Source: Nitrospirota bacterium
GTDB taxonomy: Bacteria > Nitrospirota > Thermodesulfovibrionia > Thermodesulfovibrionales > JdFR-88
Length of the DNA: 41,966 bases
Assembly (NCBI GenBank): GCA_021813765.1
Contig: JAKAJM010000015.1
Span: forward strand, 1 to 41,966
Direction: 5' to 3'
Part shown: positions 23,183-32,105 of the stretch, in pieces
Layout of the letters: every line of letters begins with the position of its first letter
Numbering within the stretch: position 1 is the stretch's first letter
Program-made: the position numbers and the translations under genes
The notes under the pieces: generated by a model
What the model saw: the letters and a program-made list of their open reading frames with translations, nothing else
Databases searched by the model: none
What the model was told of the DNA's origin: nothing

Positions 23183-24028
23183 TTAAGACAGTCTTCCGTA
23201 TTTGATGGCGTCTGCAACGCGGGCGGCCCTTACAGCCTCTTTAACGTCGTGGACCCTCACGATATTGGCCCCGTTCATGATTGCGATGGATACGGCGGCA
23301 AGCGTGCCTTCCATCCTCTCATCGACCGGCAGCCCGCCGCTGACTTTGCCGATAAAGGCTTTTCTTGACGGCCCCACCAGGACAGGCAGTCCAAGGCCTG
23401 TGAGCATTTCGAGGTCTCTCAGTATCTCCAGGTTTTGAATCGTGGTCTTGCCGAACCCGATGCCGGGGTCGATTATCATATTGCAGCGTTCCACACCCGC
23501 CCCGGTGGCAATCCTGATCGAGCCCCTCAGGTAGTCCAGTATCTCGGGTATAAGGGCCTCGTAGACCGGGTTTTTCTGCATGTCTTTTGGGGTGCCCTTT
23601 ATGTGCATAAAGACTACAGGGGTCTTGCGGACGGCAGCAAGCCCGGGCATTTCAGCATCGAATCTCATGCCGCTTATGTCGTTTATCATATCGGCTCCGG
23701 CATCGAGGGCTGTACGGGCCACCGAGGACCTGTATGTGTCTATGGAAATCGGCACGGATGATTTTTTTCTGATTGCCCTGATCACCGGCACCGTGCGGGC
23801 GGTCTCCACCTCTTCGTCCACGGGCATTGAGCCCGGCCTTGTGGACTCGCCGCCTATGTCGATAATGTCCGCACCAAGGGACGCCATCTCAAGGGCATGC
23901 TCCACCGCCATTCCAGGGTCCATGTGCCGTCCGCCGTCGCTGAAGGAGTCAGGCGTGACGTTAAGGATACCCATGATGAGCGTACGGCAGGAAAGGTCGA
24001 AGACGCACCCGCCGATCCTGAGCAGCAT
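23183..24028 (-). CDS. folP: Dihydropteroate synthase
   Basis: Condenses p-aminobenzoate with dihydropterin pyrophosphate in folate synthesis; the sulfonamide target. It has 281 residues as a TIM barrel. Motifs: LIMGILNVTPDSFSDGG (about 17-33), DIIDIGGESTRPGS, ISIDTYRS, INDISGM, DPGIGFGKT, LVGPSRKAFIG and closing RVHDVKEAVRAARVADAI. It follows ftsH after 70 bases, a gene order common in many bacteria. No ribosome site is seen before the ATG at 24028. The 176 bases downstream, before the TPR lipoprotein, contain no gene and only weak promoter-like sequence. Confidence 0.97.
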   Translation of the reverse strand: MLLRIGGCVFDLSCRTLIMGILNVTPDSFSDGGRHMDPGMAVEHALEMASLGADIIDIGGESTRPGSMPVDEEVETARTVPVIRAIRKKSSVPISIDTYRSSVARTALDAGADMINDISGMRFDAEMPGLAAVRKTPVVFMHIKGTPKDMQKNPVYEALIPEILDYLRGSIRIATGAGVERCNMIIDPGIGFGKTTIQNLEILRDLEMLTGLGLPVLVGPSRKAFIGKVSGGLPVDERMEGTLAAVSIAIMNGANIVRVHDVKEAVRAARVADAIKYGRLS

Positions 24029-24098
24029 TTGATTAATGGAGGAAAAAATTCTTTTTCATGCCTATTCGTTCCTTTCTTTTTTAGGCAGGAAAAAGAAC

Positions 24099-25910
24099 TC
24101 AGGCAGTCTGGATGCCCGGGTTGTTATAGTCCCTTATCAGGCTCTCTATCTCGTCGTTGTCCATCGTCTCCCGCTCAAGAAGCCGCAAAGTGAATTTCTC
24201 AAGCAGTCCCTGGTTCTCTGCGAGTATACTCTTGGCGTCCTGGTACGCCTCCATAACGAACCGTTTGACCTCTGCGTCTATTTCCTCTGCGGTTCGCTCG
24301 CTGTAATCCTTGTGCTTTGCTATCTCCCTGCCCAGGAATATCTGTTCATCCTTTTTGCCGAACGTAAGGGGGCCAAGCTTGTCGCTCATTCCCCATTCAG
24401 TGACCATCTTGTGGGCCAGTTCAGTGGCCTTTTCTATATCGTTTCCCGCCCCGGTGGTCATGTGGTTGAGCGCGATCTCCTCTGCGGCCCTGCCGCCCAT
24501 AAGCACCCTTAAGGTCTTGAACAGGAACTCCTTGGAGTAGGTGTACCTGTCGTCTATGGGCAGTTGCTGCGTCACGCCCAGCGCCCTGCCGCGCGGTATT
24601 ATGCTTACCTTATGGATGGGGTCGGTGCCCGGCGTGAGCTTTGCTACAAGGGTATGCCCCACCTCATGATAGGCGGTGTTCTTCTTTTCCTCGTCGTTTA
24701 TTATCATGCTCTTTCTCTCAACGCCCATCATGAGCTTGTCTTTTGCCATCTCGAAGTCGGGGGTCTCAACGGCGGCCTTGTTCTTTCTTGCCGCTATGAG
24801 GGCCGCCTCGTTCACGAGATTGGCCAGGTCCGCTCCGGAGAAGCCCGGGGTGCCGCGGGCCAGCTTTTCAAGCTGCACGTTCCCGTCAAGCGGGATATTT
24901 TTTGTATGGACCTTCAGTATCATCTCTCTGCCCTTGACGTCCGGCAGGGGCACAACCACCTGTCTGTCGAACCTCCCCGGCCTCAAAAGAGCGGGGTCCA
25001 GCACATCGGGGCGGTTCGTCGCCGCGATTACTATAATACCCTCTTTCCCTTCAAAACCGTCCATCTCCACAAGCAGCTGGTTCAGGGTCTGCTCCCGCTC
25101 GTCATGCCCGCCGCCAAGCCCGGCGCCCCTCAGACGCCCAACGGCGTCGATCTCGTCTATGAAGATGATGCAGGGCGCGTTCTTCTTGGCCTGGTCGAAG
25201 AGGTCCCTCACCCGCGAGGCCCCCACGCCCACGAACATCTCCACGAAATCGGAGCCGGAGATGCTGAAAAACGGCACGCCGGCTTCCCCGGCTATCGCTT
25301 TTGCAAGCAGTGTCTTGCCCGTGCCGGGCGGGCCTACAAGGAGCACCCCTTTTGGTATCCTGCCGCCCAGCTTGGAGAACTTGCCAGGGTCCTTCAGGAA
25401 ATCGATTATCTCGGAGACCTCGTCCTTTGCCTCCTCTATGCCGGCAACGTCAGCGAAGGTGAGCTTCACCGCCTTGTCCGACATGAGCTTTATCCGCGCC
25501 TTGCCGAAGGAAAGCGCCTTGTTGCCCCCGGTCTGCATCTGGCGCATGAAAAACACCCAGATGACGACCAGAAGCAGTATCGGGCCAAAGGAAAAGAGGA
25601 GGTTCATGTACCACGGATTTTCATCCGGAGGCTTGGCCGCGATGCTGATGTTTTTCTGTTCGAGGACGTCTACCAGTTTTCCGTACTGCGGGGGGGCATA
25701 GGTCTTGAAGTCCTTGCCGTCCTTGAGCTTGCCGGTTATGCTGTTGTTTTTTATTACAACCCCGGTTACATCGCCCGACTGGACCTTCTGCATGAAATCG
25801 GAGAAGATGAGGTTTTCAGTCGACGATTTCGGAGTGTTGAGGAGATTGAACAGAAGTATCATGAGGACCCCGATCAGGAGCCAGACGAACAGACCTTTTG
25901 CCAGATTCAA
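24099..25910 (-). CDS. ftsH: ATP-dependent zinc metalloprotease FtsH
   Basis: Membrane-bound AAA+ protease for quality control of membrane proteins and regulators. It has 603 residues counted from a TTG at 25910. Two membrane segments (about 5-23 and 105-122) flank a periplasmic domain; the AAA module has Walker A GPPGTGKT (193-200), Walker B IIFIDE (248-253) and the SRH region [20 protein letters not shown]; the protease site is HEVGH (415-419), where most FtsH have HEAGH. The start is uncertain: the strong ribosome site GGAGGT (25923-25928) is 6 bases from an ATT at 25916 but 12 from the TTG. ATT would add two residues (Met-Lys). Confidence 0.96.
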   Translation of the reverse strand: MNLAKGLFVWLLIGVLMILLFNLLNTPKSSTENLIFSDFMQKVQSGDVTGVVIKNNSITGKLKDGKDFKTYAPPQYGKLVDVLEQKNISIAAKPPDENPWYMNLLFSFGPILLLVVIWVFFMRQMQTGGNKALSFGKARIKLMSDKAVKLTFADVAGIEEAKDEVSEIIDFLKDPGKFSKLGGRIPKGVLLVGPPGTGKTLLAKAIAGEAGVPFFSISGSDFVEMFVGVGASRVRDLFDQAKKNAPCIIFIDEIDAVGRLRGAGLGGGHDEREQTLNQLLVEMDGFEGKEGIIVIAATNRPDVLDPALLRPGRFDRQVVVPLPDVKGREMILKVHTKNIPLDGNVQLEKLARGTPGFSGADLANLVNEAALIAARKNKAAVETPDFEMAKDKLMMGVERKSMIINDEEKKNTAYHEVGHTLVAKLTPGTDPIHKVSIIPRGRALGVTQQLPIDDRYTYSKEFLFKTLRVLMGGRAAEEIALNHMTTGAGNDIEKATELAHKMVTEWGMSDKLGPLTFGKKDEQIFLGREIAKHKDYSERTAEEIDAEVKRFVMEAYQDAKSILAENQGLLEKFTLRLLERETMDNDEIESLIRDYNNPGIQTA

Positions 25911-25922
25911 CTTAATGGTGTT

Positions 25923-25941
25923 ACCTCCAAAGTCTATTTTA
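25923..25941 (-). promoter_or_regulatory. ftsH ribosome-binding site and -10 box
   Basis: GGAGGT (25923-25928 on the minus strand) is the ribosome site; its spacing of 6 bases fits ATT at 25916 better than TTG at 25910. TAAAAT (25936-25941) is a likely -10 box; the -35 is not convincing. If this -10 is used, the leader would be very short. Confidence 0.5.
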
Positions 25942-26009
25942 ACATACGGGAAAAATTTAACACACGACGGGGCGCATAAGCCCCCGCCACATTTTCCGTT
26001 TTTTTATAA

Positions 26010-26726
26010 CTAGCCTTCAAGCGTGCTTTTCTGCAGCTTTATGATTTCTCTTATGCCGCTTCCTGCAAGGTCGAGGAGGCCGGCCAGCCTCTCCCTGCTG
26101 AACGGAGCCCCTTCGGCTGTGCCCTGGACCTCGACAAAGTTGCCACTTCCCGTCATGACGACATTCATGTCGACCTCTGCGCTCGAGTCCTCGGAATAGC
26201 ACAGGTCCAGCCTTGACTCCCCGCTTACGATCCCCACGCTTATGGCCGCAAGGTAGTCGTTTATGGGCATCCTGGCGATGACGCCATTTTTTACCGCCCG
26301 GGACAATGCGTCCCACAGGCAGATGAACGCGCCGGTAATGGCCGCTGTCCTCGTACCCCCGTCGGCCTGGATAACATCGCAGTCCACCCATACGGTACGC
26401 TCTCCGAGGGCCTCCAGGTTCACTACGGAACGCAGGCTCCTGCCTATAAGGCGCTGTATCTCATGTGTCCTGCCGCTTACCCTTCCCATGGACGCCTCGC
26501 GCGTTGTCCTTGTATGCGTGGCCCTTGGAAGGAGCGAATATTCGGCCGTCACCCAGCCCTTTTTCTGGTCCTTTAGAAAAGGCGGCTGCTTGTTCTCTAT
26601 GCTTGCCGTGCATATGACCCTGGTGTTGCCCATTTCAATGAAGACGGAACCTTCGGCCGTTTTAATGAAATCCCTGGTCAACCTGATGCATCTGAACTCG
26701 TCATTTTTTCTGCCATCCGGCCTCAT
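26010..26726 (-). CDS. rph: Ribonuclease PH
   Basis: Phosphorolytic 3'-5' exoribonuclease that trims tRNA 3' ends. It has 238 residues, standard length. Motifs: [12 protein letters not shown] opening, [69 protein letters not shown], and C-terminal [16 protein letters not shown]. The ATG at 26726 has a strong ribosome site GGAGG 6 bases upstream, which lies within the murI 3' end (26-base overlap), so rph is coupled to murI. rdgB, which often follows rph, is absent; ftsH follows with its own signals. Confidence 0.97.
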   Translation of the reverse strand: MRPDGRKNDEFRCIRLTRDFIKTAEGSVFIEMGNTRVICTASIENKQPPFLKDQKKGWVTAEYSLLPRATHTRTTREASMGRVSGRTHEIQRLIGRSLRSVVNLEALGERTVWVDCDVIQADGGTRTAAITGAFICLWDALSRAVKNGVIARMPINDYLAAISVGIVSGESRLDLCYSEDSSAEVDMNVVMTGSGNFVEVQGTAEGAPFSRERLAGLLDLAGSGIREIIKLQKSTLEG

Positions 26727-27600
26727 TCCATACCTCCATTAACTTGACTTCCTTTATTATCGCATCTCCGCCCGGACCGCGCTTTTGGCCCCCCGTCCCG
26801 CTTTCAGGAAGGAACCTGCCGCCAAGCGTCCTGAAGCGCTCCGGCGCGTCAGTTGCGTAAAAATCCCTTTCAGGAGGCAGGGAAACGTCCCTGAAAAGCT
26901 GTTTTTCTCCGAGCATCTTCCTGATCTCCTTTGCGGTTTCTTTTGCGGAGTCTATCAGGGCCACCTCCGGACCCAGCACGGCGGCGATGGTCCGTTTAAG
27001 GAGCGGGTAATGGGTGCAGCCCAGGAGCACCGTGTCTATCCCGTTTTCCGCGAACCCGGAAAGATATTTCCTGGCAGTGAGGAGGGCCACATCGTTGTCC
27101 ACCCATCCCTCTTCCACCAGGGGAACAAACAGGGGGCAGGGCCTGGAGAAAACTTCCACCCCGGGGCGGAGGGCCTCAAGCACCCTGGCGTACGCCCCGC
27201 TTCTTATCGTGGCTTCCGTTCCGATCACGCCTATTTTTCCGTTTTTAGACGTTCCGAGCGCCGCCTTTGCTCCAGGCTCTATAACGCCGATCACCGGCAC
27301 AGGGGCTTCGCCCCTCAGGGCCTCAAGGCTTACTGCGCTTGCAGTATTGCAAGCTATCACCAGCATCTTGATGCCCCTTGAGAGCAGGAACCTCATGTTC
27401 TCGAAGCTGTACCTGGTGACCACCTCGGCCGACCTTATGCCGTAGGGCACGCGGGCCGTGTCTCCCAGGTAGACCGTGCTTTCCCCGGGCAGCTCCAGGA
27501 TTATCTCCCTGAGGACCGTCAGCCCTCCAAGGCCGGAATCAAATACCCCTATCGGCGCGTTATTCAGGGCCTGTTCCATTTGATATCCCGTTTGCTGCAT
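26701..27600 (-). CDS. murI: Glutamate racemase
   Basis: Supplies D-glutamate for peptidoglycan. It has 299 residues from ATG 27600; an ATG at 27579 (MEQALNN) is an alternative. Motifs: [29 protein letters not shown], first catalytic Cys in [19 protein letters not shown], second catalytic Cys in [10 protein letters not shown]. The C-terminal about 35 residues (after GRFLPESG) are a Gly/Lys-rich stretch ending KEVKLMEVW that runs into rph. The 5' end overlaps the GerMN gene by 41 bases. It sits next to an amidase and GerMN protein, so three envelope genes cluster here. Confidence 0.96.
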   Translation of the reverse strand: MQQTGYQMEQALNNAPIGVFDSGLGGLTVLREIILELPGESTVYLGDTARVPYGIRSAEVVTRYSFENMRFLLSRGIKMLVIACNTASAVSLEALRGEAPVPVIGVIEPGAKAALGTSKNGKIGVIGTEATIRSGAYARVLEALRPGVEVFSRPCPLFVPLVEEGWVDNDVALLTARKYLSGFAENGIDTVLLGCTHYPLLKRTIAAVLGPEVALIDSAKETAKEIRKMLGEKQLFRDVSLPPERDFYATDAPERFRTLGGRFLPESGTGGQKRGPGGDAIIKEVKLMEVWNEAGWQKK

Positions 27601-28201
27601 TCGATACCCCCGTACTTTGAGGGGAGTTCGTGATCAGCTCTCTACCAAGCGGAACGTTTGCCAGCATGTGGCCGCCGATGGTCTCTATCTCGTTACCGTC
27701 TATAAGCAGGCGGACGTCCTTTATTCCGCTGACGTTGGAAAGCAGGCTCTCATAAAGCCCTCTCAGAAGCAGGTACTCGGTTAGAGCGTCCCCCTGGAAG
27801 TTCCTTCGGAAAGCATCGGACAGGTCGATAAAAAGTTCTCCGTCGGCTCCAAAGTAGGTCCCAAGGAGCCTTGTGTCCGGGGGAATGGACGGATCAAGCA
27901 TCCCCGCAGGCCCCTTAAGGAATTCCTGCACCGTGGCCCTGGCGGCGTCTTCTCTTGTCAGTATCATGGGCGTCACCACCCTTTCCTCCATCTGCAGATA
28001 TCCGTTCACCGGATAATATATCTTCAGCGGCGAGCTGCCCTGGACCTCCTGCGCCACCTGGGCGGCTGACGGCTTTTCCTGTTCTCTCTGTAGCCCGGTC
28101 CCCAAAGAAAGATAAAGATACCCTGCAGTCAGCCCGCCTGCAAAAAGAAGAACCAGTGCAACGGTGAAAAAGACCTTCCTTCCACGCTTGTCATTTTTCA
28201 T
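27560..28201 (-). CDS. GerMN domain membrane-anchored protein
   Basis: Envelope protein with a GerMN domain, a module also found in spore germination protein GerM and in LpqB; its molecular role is not established. It has 213 residues: a basic N-terminus and one membrane segment (about 10-32, VFFTVALVLLFAGGLTAGYL), a linker, then the GerMN domain (about 58-190) with LKIYYPVNGYLQMEERVV, ATVQEFLKGP, GELFIDLSDAFRRNF and VRLLIDGNEIETIGGHM. The C-terminal about 25 residues are Asn/Ser/Gly-rich. It overlaps the amidase by 11 bases upstream and murI downstream. The amidase-GerMN pairing suggests a shared role in peptidoglycan remodelling. Confidence 0.88.
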   Translation of the reverse strand: MKNDKRGRKVFFTVALVLLFAGGLTAGYLYLSLGTGLQREQEKPSAAQVAQEVQGSSPLKIYYPVNGYLQMEERVVTPMILTREDAARATVQEFLKGPAGMLDPSIPPDTRLLGTYFGADGELFIDLSDAFRRNFQGDALTEYLLLRGLYESLLSNVSGIKDVRLLIDGNEIETIGGHMLANVPLGRELITNSPQSTGVSNAANGISNGTGPE

Positions 28202-28853
28202 AGGCTCTCACCGCGCCTGCCACTGCCTGGGCAATGCGCCCGGCAACAGCCGGGTCCCTGTAATTGAGATATGCGGGGCTCGGGCATTCAAGCATCACCG
28301 CGGGAGCGCCTATCATATCCAGAAGGGGAAGGGGTATTTCCGTATAGAGCACGCTTACGTTCGGGAATGCCTGCTTGATCGACTGCTCAAGCGCTGAGGC
28401 GAAATCCCTGCTTTCCCCGATATAAGGGCGCTGCCTGTTTGAATAGAGGTAAAACTGCCCGGGGTCCGTCTGGTCCTGTGGCAGGCTGGTCACATAAATA
28501 TTGAAGGCTCCGGTCGAAGAAAGATGCACGCTCAGGAAAAGGCCCGGGGATTTGGCCTGGGCGGCCCGGGCCCGCTGGGATATGTCCATATACCTGTCTA
28601 CCGGCCTTGTGGCAAACGCCTCCGTCCCGGCGGCGCGAAGGGTGGAGATCACCGCCCTGGCGATCCTGAGGTCTGCGTCTTTTTCGTTTGTCTGCATGCC
28701 GTCCGGGCTGTTATATACTATGCCGGCGTCATACCCTCCATGGCCCGCGTCGACGACCACGGTATTGCCGGGTGAAGCAGCAGCTCCGGAAGCTTGCGCC
28801 CACAGCGTCATAAAGGCAAAGCAGACAATGAAAGCGGAAAGGAACTTATTCAT
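28191..28853 (-). CDS. N-acetylmuramoyl-L-alanine amidase (Amidase_3, AmiC-like)
   Basis: Periplasmic zinc enzyme that cleaves the muramyl-peptide bond. It has 220 residues from ATG 28853, chosen for the good signal peptide MNKFLSAFIVCFAFMTLWAQ with cleavage near ASGA; a GTG at 28874 would add seven residues. Amidase_3 landmarks: VVDAGHGGYDAG with the first zinc His, NEKDADLRIA with the zinc Glu, LSVHLSS with the second zinc His, and the catalytic Glu in AVMLECPSPAY. The usual SIHxN is SVHLS here. There is no SPOR, AMIN or LysM domain, so it is a minimal catalytic form. It overlaps fmt by 8 bases and GerMN by 11. Confidence 0.92.
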   Translation of the reverse strand: MNKFLSAFIVCFAFMTLWAQASGAAASPGNTVVVDAGHGGYDAGIVYNSPDGMQTNEKDADLRIARAVISTLRAAGTEAFATRPVDRYMDISQRARAAQAKSPGLFLSVHLSSTGAFNIYVTSLPQDQTDPGQFYLYSNRQRPYIGESRDFASALEQSIKQAFPNVSVLYTEIPLPLLDMIGAPAVMLECPSPAYLNYRDPAVAGRIAQAVAGAVRAYEK

Positions 28854-29799
28854 TAGTATCTTGCGTAAAAGCACCGTTCAAGACTTCCTTTTCCTTGATC
28901 TTCCTGCCTTGAAGGAATGCCTGGGCCGTCATCGGCTTTTTCCCTTCCGGCTGCACGGCGACCAGCGAAAGTAGGCCATCACCCGTGCCGACCAGCAGTT
29001 CCTGGCTCGCTTTTACCACCTCTCCGGGGGCTCCGTTTCCTTCCCTGGCTTCCACCTTCAATACCTTTATCCGCTCGCTTCCCAGGAAAAAATATGCTCC
29101 AGGCCAGGGGTTCATGCCCCTGACGAAGTTAAAAAGCTCCCCTGCCGTCCGTGCCCAGTTAATGAGCCCGTCTTCTTTCCTTAATGGCGGAGCATAGCTT
29201 GCCTCGCCTTCCTGCGGCTGCGGCTGTATCGTACCTTCTCTCATGCCCTTGATCGTTTTTAAAAGCAGACCGGCCCCTATTTCGGCCAGCCTCCCGGAAA
29301 GAGAGCCCGCATCATCTTCCCTGCGGATGGCGGTTTTCTCCATGAGCAGGATGTCTCCTGTGTCCAGCCCTTTTTCCATGAGCATGGTGGTGACCCCTGT
29401 TTCTTTCAGCCCGTTTATTATGGCCCTGGCTATGGGGGAGGCCCCCCTGAGCTGGGGCAATAGAGAGGCATGCACGTTTACCGGGGCGATGCTTGGGATG
29501 GAGAGTATCTCTTCGGTGAGGATCCTTCCGTAGGCCGCCACCACGAGAAACTCGGGAGAGTGACTTTTAAGCTCCTCCACTAACTCCCGGTCCTTGAGAG
29601 ACGCAGGCTGCAGGACTCGAAGTCCGTATTCCAGCGCGGCCTCCTTGACAGGCGGAGCCTTCACTTTTTTCTTTTCTTTGCCCCTTCCCGCTATGGCGTC
29701 CCTGCGAGTCACGACCGCGGCGATTTCCTCGCCCGCTCCATGCAGGGCTCTTAAAGACGGGACGGCAAACATGGGGGTGCCAAAAAAAACGATAGACAT
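28846..29799 (-). CDS. fmt: Methionyl-tRNA formyltransferase
   Basis: Formylates initiator Met-tRNA with 10-formyl-THF. It has 317 residues, normal size. Motifs: IVFFGTPMFAVPSL opening, FLVVAAYGRIL, active-site region NVHASLLPQLRGASPIARAI with catalytic Asn and His, MEKGLDTGDILL, and the C-terminal OB-like domain with WARTAGELFNFVRGMNPWPG and the closing PMTAQAFLQGRK. It follows def after a 25-base A-rich spacer, the classic def-fmt pair. No clear ribosome site. Confidence 0.97.
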   Translation of the reverse strand: MSIVFFGTPMFAVPSLRALHGAGEEIAAVVTRRDAIAGRGKEKKKVKAPPVKEAALEYGLRVLQPASLKDRELVEELKSHSPEFLVVAAYGRILTEEILSIPSIAPVNVHASLLPQLRGASPIARAIINGLKETGVTTMLMEKGLDTGDILLMEKTAIRREDDAGSLSGRLAEIGAGLLLKTIKGMREGTIQPQPQEGEASYAPPLRKEDGLINWARTAGELFNFVRGMNPWPGAYFFLGSERIKVLKVEAREGNGAPGEVVKASQELLVGTGDGLLSLVAVQPEGKKPMTAQAFLQGRKIKEKEVLNGAFTQDTNE

Positions 29800-29824
29800 G
29801 CTTTTTGTCTTTTTCTTTTTATTT

Positions 29825-30337
29825 TTACTCTGTGCGGCCCTTTTTGAAAATACGTTTTTTGTAAAGGCTTCTTTTAAGCGGGCTTGCCTTGTCCAGGATG
29901 AGTTTGCCCCGCAAGTGGTCTATCTCATGTTGCAGCGCTATGGCCAGGAGCCCGCCGGCCTCGATCTCCACCGGCTTGCCTTCACGGTCGAACCCTTTCA
30001 CAAAGACCTTGCTGGCCCGCTCCACCACCGATTTGAAATCCGGAAGGCTCAGACATCCCTCCTCTTCCTCCGAGATCCCTTCGGCCGCCACGATAACGGG
30101 GTTGACGAGCGTTATGAGAGGATATTTTTGCTTTTCTTCCCTGGAATTCACATCTATCACAAGCAGGTTTTTGGACACCCCCACCTGAGGAGCGGCAAGG
30201 CCCACGCCGGGTGCGGCGTACATGGTCTCGACCATGTCGTCCATCAGGCGCTGAAGATCGCCCGTTATGTTCGATATGTCGCCGGATTTCTCTCTAAGTA
30301 CCCGGTCGGGGTAGGTTCTGATCCTTAAAAGGGCCAT
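29825..30337 (-). CDS. def: Peptide deformylase
   Basis: Metal hydrolase that removes formyl groups from new proteins. It has 170 residues. The three motifs are intact: GVGLAAPQVG (motif 1), EEGCLSLP (motif 2, metal Cys), and QHEIDHLRG (motif 3, HEXXH). The C-terminal about 15 residues are Lys/Arg-rich. It has its own promoter-like sequence reaching to within 5 bases of the ATG and no ribosome site, so it may be translated from a leaderless mRNA. It heads def-fmt-amidase-GerMN-murI-rph. Confidence 0.97.
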   Translation of the reverse strand: MALLRIRTYPDRVLREKSGDISNITGDLQRLMDDMVETMYAAPGVGLAAPQVGVSKNLLVIDVNSREEKQKYPLITLVNPVIVAAEGISEEEEGCLSLPDFKSVVERASKVFVKGFDREGKPVEIEAGGLLAIALQHEIDHLRGKLILDKASPLKRSLYKKRIFKKGRTE

Positions 30338-30342
30338 TTTTA

Positions 30343-30372
30343 ATTATATTATTTTTGACTCTTTCCTGTCTT
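30343..30372 (-). promoter_or_regulatory. Promoter of def, -10 box 5 bases from the ATG
   Basis: On the minus strand: AAGACA (30367-30372), an 18-base spacer, and a perfect TATAAT (30343-30348). The ATG begins at 30337, only 5 bases on, with no ribosome site. The promoter lies across the 3' end of the zinc-ribbon gene. Confidence 0.6.
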
Positions 30373-30726
30373 TTTAAGGAAGACGTACTTGGGACGGCGG
30401 TCGAGCAGGCCGCCGATGCCGCCTGCGGCCTCATTGCCCCGGAAGTAGCGCCCAAGCCTCCTGTCAAAGCTGATCATCTCTTCCTGGTAAGCGCCTTCGG
30501 ATGCGCTCTGGGCAGCCTCATAGTCCTCGCCGTAAAGCAGGGTAAGCGCGTCATTGAACGCCTCGCCCAGCAAATGCCCGGTCTCGTCATAGGCATAAAC
30601 GGCCCCGCATTCGCACCGGCCCCCCGTGGTTTCGCCGAATCGCATGTTTATTTTGTGCGGTTCTTCAGGGACTCTTCCGCAGAAAGGGCAGGTCAGTACG
30701 CGGCGGCGGTCAAAAAAACCCGGCAT
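30349..30726 (-). CDS. Zinc-ribbon protein of unknown function
   Basis: Not recognised. It has 125 residues, with no signal peptide. Two Cys pairs, CPFC (Cys13, Cys16) and CECG (Cys38, Cys40), look like a zinc ribbon at the N-terminus. The middle (about 48-70, GHLLGEAFNDALTLLYGEDY) is helical, and the end is basic (LGRYFRGNE, DRRPKYVFLKK), which could suit RNA or protein binding. It lies between argJ and def; its 3' end contains the def promoter. The start ATG at 30726 has no good ribosome site. Codon use matches its neighbours, so I take it as real. Confidence 0.75.
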   Translation of the reverse strand: MPGFFDRRRVLTCPFCGRVPEEPHKINMRFGETTGGRCECGAVYAYDETGHLLGEAFNDALTLLYGEDYEAAQSASEGAYQEEMISFDRRLGRYFRGNEAAGGIGGLLDRRPKYVFLKKTGKSQK

Positions 30727-30776
30727 ATCTCATATGGTTTTTTAGATTACCATCACAAACCCTGGTTCGGAACATA

Positions 30777-31975
30777 TCAAGTCCTGTACTCCGCATTTAT
30801 CCGGATATATTCGTCCGTGAGGTCGCAGGTCAGGACTTTTTCGCTCTCACGGCCAAGGTTCAGGTCGACCAGAAGGCTTATCTCCCTGCTTTCACGCAGA
30901 AGCTTGCCCGCTTCGGCGTCTTTTCCTTTTGTCTGGCCTTTGCCCACAATCTTTATCTTCCCCATGTAGATGTCTACTTTTTCCTCTTCTATGCCGATCC
31001 CCGAGCGCCCAAGGGCCGCCATGATCCTGCCCCAGTTTGCGTCGTTTCCGAAAAAAGCGGTCTTGACGAGGGGGGATTCCGCAATGGTAAAGGCGCCTCG
31101 CAGGGCGTCTTTTTTCGTCCTTGCGCCCTTTACGTGCACCTCGATAAGCTTTGTGGCGCCTTCTCCGTCTCTGGCCACCATGCGGGCCAGCTCCATTGTT
31201 ACCGCGTCCAGATGGCGGCAAAAAAGCGCATATTGTCCGGATGACCTGGCTAACGGAGGATTCCCGGCCAGTCCGTTTGCCATGAGCAGGACGGTGTCGG
31301 AGGTCGATGTGTCGCCGTCCACCGTGATACGGTTGAAGATTTATCAGCCGAATCCCTGAGCGCCCGGTCCAGAACGGACTTTCCTGCTTTTACGTCCGTT
31401 ATGATGAAACAGAGCATCGTTGCCATATTGGGGTGGATCATCCCGGACCCCTTGGCCACCGCGGCTATCCGGACCTCCCTGCCATCGAGTTTGAAGCTCC
31501 TGGCAGCGTATTTGGGAAACGTGTCGGTGGTCATAATGGCACGGGCCACGTCCTCAAAAAATCCCGAATTCAGCGCCCCGGCCATGGCAGCGATCTTAGG
31601 CCTCACTCTCTCCATCGGCATGGGCGTGCCGATTACGCCTGTGGAGGCCACGAAAACCGTCTGCTCATCTATACCTAGCTGCCGGGCGGTGATGCGGGCC
31701 ATCTCCCTGGCGTCACTCATACCCTTCCGGCCCGTGCATACGTTTGCGTTTCCGCTATTTACGACTATCGCCCTGGCCTTGCCGCCCTTTATGCGTTCGA
31801 TATCAAGCTTCACAGGGGCGCCTTTTATCCTGTTCGTGGTGAAGACCCCTGCGGCCGCGGCATCCTCATGGCTGTATATCAATGCCAGGTCCGGCCTGCC
31901 GGGCTTCTTGATGGCGGCCTCCGCAATGCCGAAGCTGAAGCCTCTCGGGATTTTCATCCCCTTTGGGATATTCAT
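30777..31975 (-). pseudogene. argJ: Bifunctional glutamate N-acetyltransferase / ornithine acetyltransferase ArgJ, broken by a one-base deletion
   Basis: ArgJ recycles acetyl groups in arginine synthesis. The N-terminal piece (ATG 31975) has VVNSGNANVCTG, ASTGVIGTPMP and the self-cleavage site IHPNMATML with nucleophile Thr186. After SADKS the frame goes wrong (STVSRWTA). In the next frame the expected continuation FNRITVDGDTSTSDTVLLMANG appears and continues through AFFGNDANWGRIMAALGRSG to the proper end YIRINAEYRT. The break is at about 31338-31339: one base is missing between the codons for Lys-Ser and Phe-Asn-Arg. All else is intact and total length (about 399 codons if repaired) is normal, so a sequencing error or very recent mutation is likely. 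Ribosome site GAGAGG before the ATG. Confidence 0.93.
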
Positions 31976-32105
31976 CTCATGCCTCTCGATCCGGAGATTA
32001 TAAAAAAATTATGCCGGTATTTTTTTATGATGATAGATCAAATTATATCCGAAGCCGGTTTTTTTTCTTTTTTTTCTTTTTTTCGGTCCCGTTTATTGCA
32101 AAAGG

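Noticed and set aside
24564-25979. A 471-codon open frame on the plus strand opposite ftsH
   Set aside because: The opposite strand encodes an unmistakable FtsH with all motifs; the antisense translation shows no recognisable domain and arises from the high third-position GC.
31250-31975. Treating the two argJ pieces as separate genes
   Set aside because: Each lacks half of one conserved ArgJ fold and they join exactly with a one-base correction; the downstream piece has no start signal of its own.
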